Assembly (NCBI GenBank): GCA_016882165.1
Contig: VHBV01000071.1
Location: 1-6,757 of the forward strand
Direction: 5' to 3'
DNA from: Candidatus Pelagibacterales bacterium
GTDB lineage: Bacteria; Pseudomonadota; Alphaproteobacteria; Rickettsiales; UBA1997
Length of the DNA stretch: 6,757 bases
The notes under the pieces were generated by a model. The model saw only the letters and a list, made by a program, of their open reading frames with translations, was not told the origin of the DNA and did no database searches. The translations under genes were made by a program, and so were the position numbers. The number at the start of each line of letters is the position of its first letter. The stretch's first letter is position 1. Positions 5,732 through 6,757 of the stretch are shown here, piece after piece.

Positions 5732-6757
5732 ATGACAATTTTTAATTTACCCTACCAAAATCCTCTTTCTTCTGATAAGAAAATTCTTTATAAAAATGCT
5801 AGAATAATTGATCCGCAATCAAATTACGATAAGATTGGTAATTTGTTAACAATTGGTAATAAAATTGCTGATTTTGGAGAAAATGTTGAAGAAGAAAATG
5901 CTGAAATTATAGACTGCAAAGGTAATGTTTTATCTCCAGGTTTAATTGATATTCAAGTTCATTTTCGTGATCCTGGACAAACTCATAAAGAGGATTTTTA
6001 TTCTGGCTCTAAATCTGCTGTTGTTGGTGGCATTACAACCGTTGTTTGTCAACCAAATACTGCTCCAACTCTTGATTCAGTTTTAACCTTTGATTATTTG
6101 CGTCTGAAAGCGCAAGAAACGGCTTATTGTAATGTTAAAGCTTATGGTTGTATTACAAAAGGAATGAAAGGAGAAGAGTTAGCTGATATGCATTCTTTAA
6201 AAGCTGCTGGTGCCGTTGGATTTACTGATGATGGACTGCCAGTTATGAATGCAAATGTTATGCGTAGAGCTTTTGAATATTCCAAGAATTTAGATGTTGT
6301 TATTGCTCAGCATGCCGAAGATTTAAACTTAACGAATAAAGGATGCATTAACGAAGGAAAAGTTAGCTTAGAACTTGGAGTTAGAGGTATACCAAATATT
6401 TCTGAAAGTGTTATTGTAGAAAGAGATATTGCAATTCTTGAAAGTGTGGGAGGACGTTATCACTTATTGCATGTTTCAACTTCTGAAGCTCTTGATGCTG
6501 TAAAAAGAGCCAAAGAAAAAGGTTTGAATGTTACAGTTGAAGTTTCTCCTCATCATTTTACTTTAAATGATGAGCAAGTTTTAAAAAGTGGAACAAATGC
6601 AAAAATGAATCCTCCTCTTCGTTCAGAGAAAGATCGTTTAGCATTAATCGAAGGTTTAAGAAATGGTATAATTGATGCAATTGCAACTGATCATGCGCCT
6701 CATGATTTGGCATCAAAAAATAAACCTCTTGAGGAAGCGACTTTTGGAATTGTTGGT
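5732..6757 (+). CDS. pyrC: dihydroorotase, class I (3' end beyond window)
   Basis: Dihydroorotase closes carbamoyl-aspartate to dihydroorotate, the third step of de novo pyrimidine synthesis. The first 342 codons are present and the frame is open at the window edge; the full protein is likely about 430-450 residues. The amidohydrolase barrel shows the metal motif DIQVHFRDPG (73-82), CQPNT (106-110), GFTDDG (163-168, with the Asp that class I enzymes use where class II has a carboxylated lysine), QHAED (193-197) with His194, LLHVSTSEA (245-253) with His247, NPPLR (293-297), and TDHAPH (319-324) carrying the catalytic Asp320. The first His of the usual DxHxH is Gln75. ATG 5732 is the first in-frame start after a TGA at 5717-5719; the ribosome-binding site is weak. 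A homologous hydantoinase or allantoinase is less likely given HFRDPG and FTDDG. Confidence 0.93.
   Translation, partial: MTIFNLPYQNPLSSDKKILYKNARIIDPQSNYDKIGNLLTIGNKIADFGENVEEENAEIIDCKGNVLSPGLIDIQVHFRDPGQTHKEDFYSGSKSAVVGGITTVVCQPNTAPTLDSVLTFDYLRLKAQETAYCNVKAYGCITKGMKGEELADMHSLKAAGAVGFTDDGLPVMNANVMRRAFEYSKNLDVVIAQHAEDLNLTNKGCINEGKVSLELGVRGIPNISESVIVERDIAILESVGGRYHLLHVSTSEALDAVKRAKEKGLNVTVEVSPHHFTLNDEQVLKSGTNAKMNPPLRSEKDRLALIEGLRNGIIDAIATDHAPHDLASKNKPLEEATFGIVG

Noticed and set aside
1..6757. CRISPR array, tRNA, rRNA, insertion sequence ends or phage attachment sites
   Set aside because: No regularly spaced repeats, no tRNA-like arms, no transposase motifs and no terminal inverted repeats were seen on either strand.

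Overview
The window is AT-rich DNA, roughly 30% G+C by eye. It carries four intact, readily recognised housekeeping genes (acpS, gpsA, guaA and the 5' part of a dihydroorotase gene, pyrC) on the plus strand around a block of accessory genes. Strong AT bias, tight gene packing in the core operon, an ankyrin-type protein with a low-complexity partner and broken reading frames in the accessory block fit a host-associated, Rickettsiales-like alphaproteobacterium. That assignment is inference from style and protein sequence, not from a marker gene.

Region 1 (1-3027): the last codons of an unidentified upstream gene are followed by acpS (holo-ACP synthase), gpsA (glycerol-3-phosphate dehydrogenase) and guaA (GMP synthase). 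acpS and gpsA abut with no spacer, and gpsA and guaA are separated by one base, so they almost certainly form one transcript. AcpS and GpsA both feed membrane lipid synthesis. GuaA makes GMP.

Region 2 (3028-5634): this is the accessory block. It holds (a) a Ser/Gln/Asn/Thr-rich reading frame that breaks near 3280 and continues in the +1 frame to a TGA at 3412; (b) a 293-residue ankyrin-like protein gene; (c) a convergent minus-strand gene for a SpoIIAA-like (STAS-fold) protein; and (d) a small membrane-anchored protein whose two halves lie in different frames. The junction in (d) is AGG AGG GGG TAC CTT TGG, which closely resembles the programmed +1 frameshift site of prfB (release factor 2), with the same 3-base spacing between the Shine-Dalgarno-like purine tract and the CTT slip codon. 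It is either a recoding site or an indel in a G5 run, and it is the most interesting item here.

Region 3 (5635-6757): a short intergenic stretch carries a good sigma70-type promoter candidate, followed by the first 342 codons of class I dihydroorotase, which runs off the window. All frame lesions fall in the accessory block and none in about 4 kb of housekeeping sequence. This argues against generally poor sequence quality and for gene decay or recoding specific to the accessory block.
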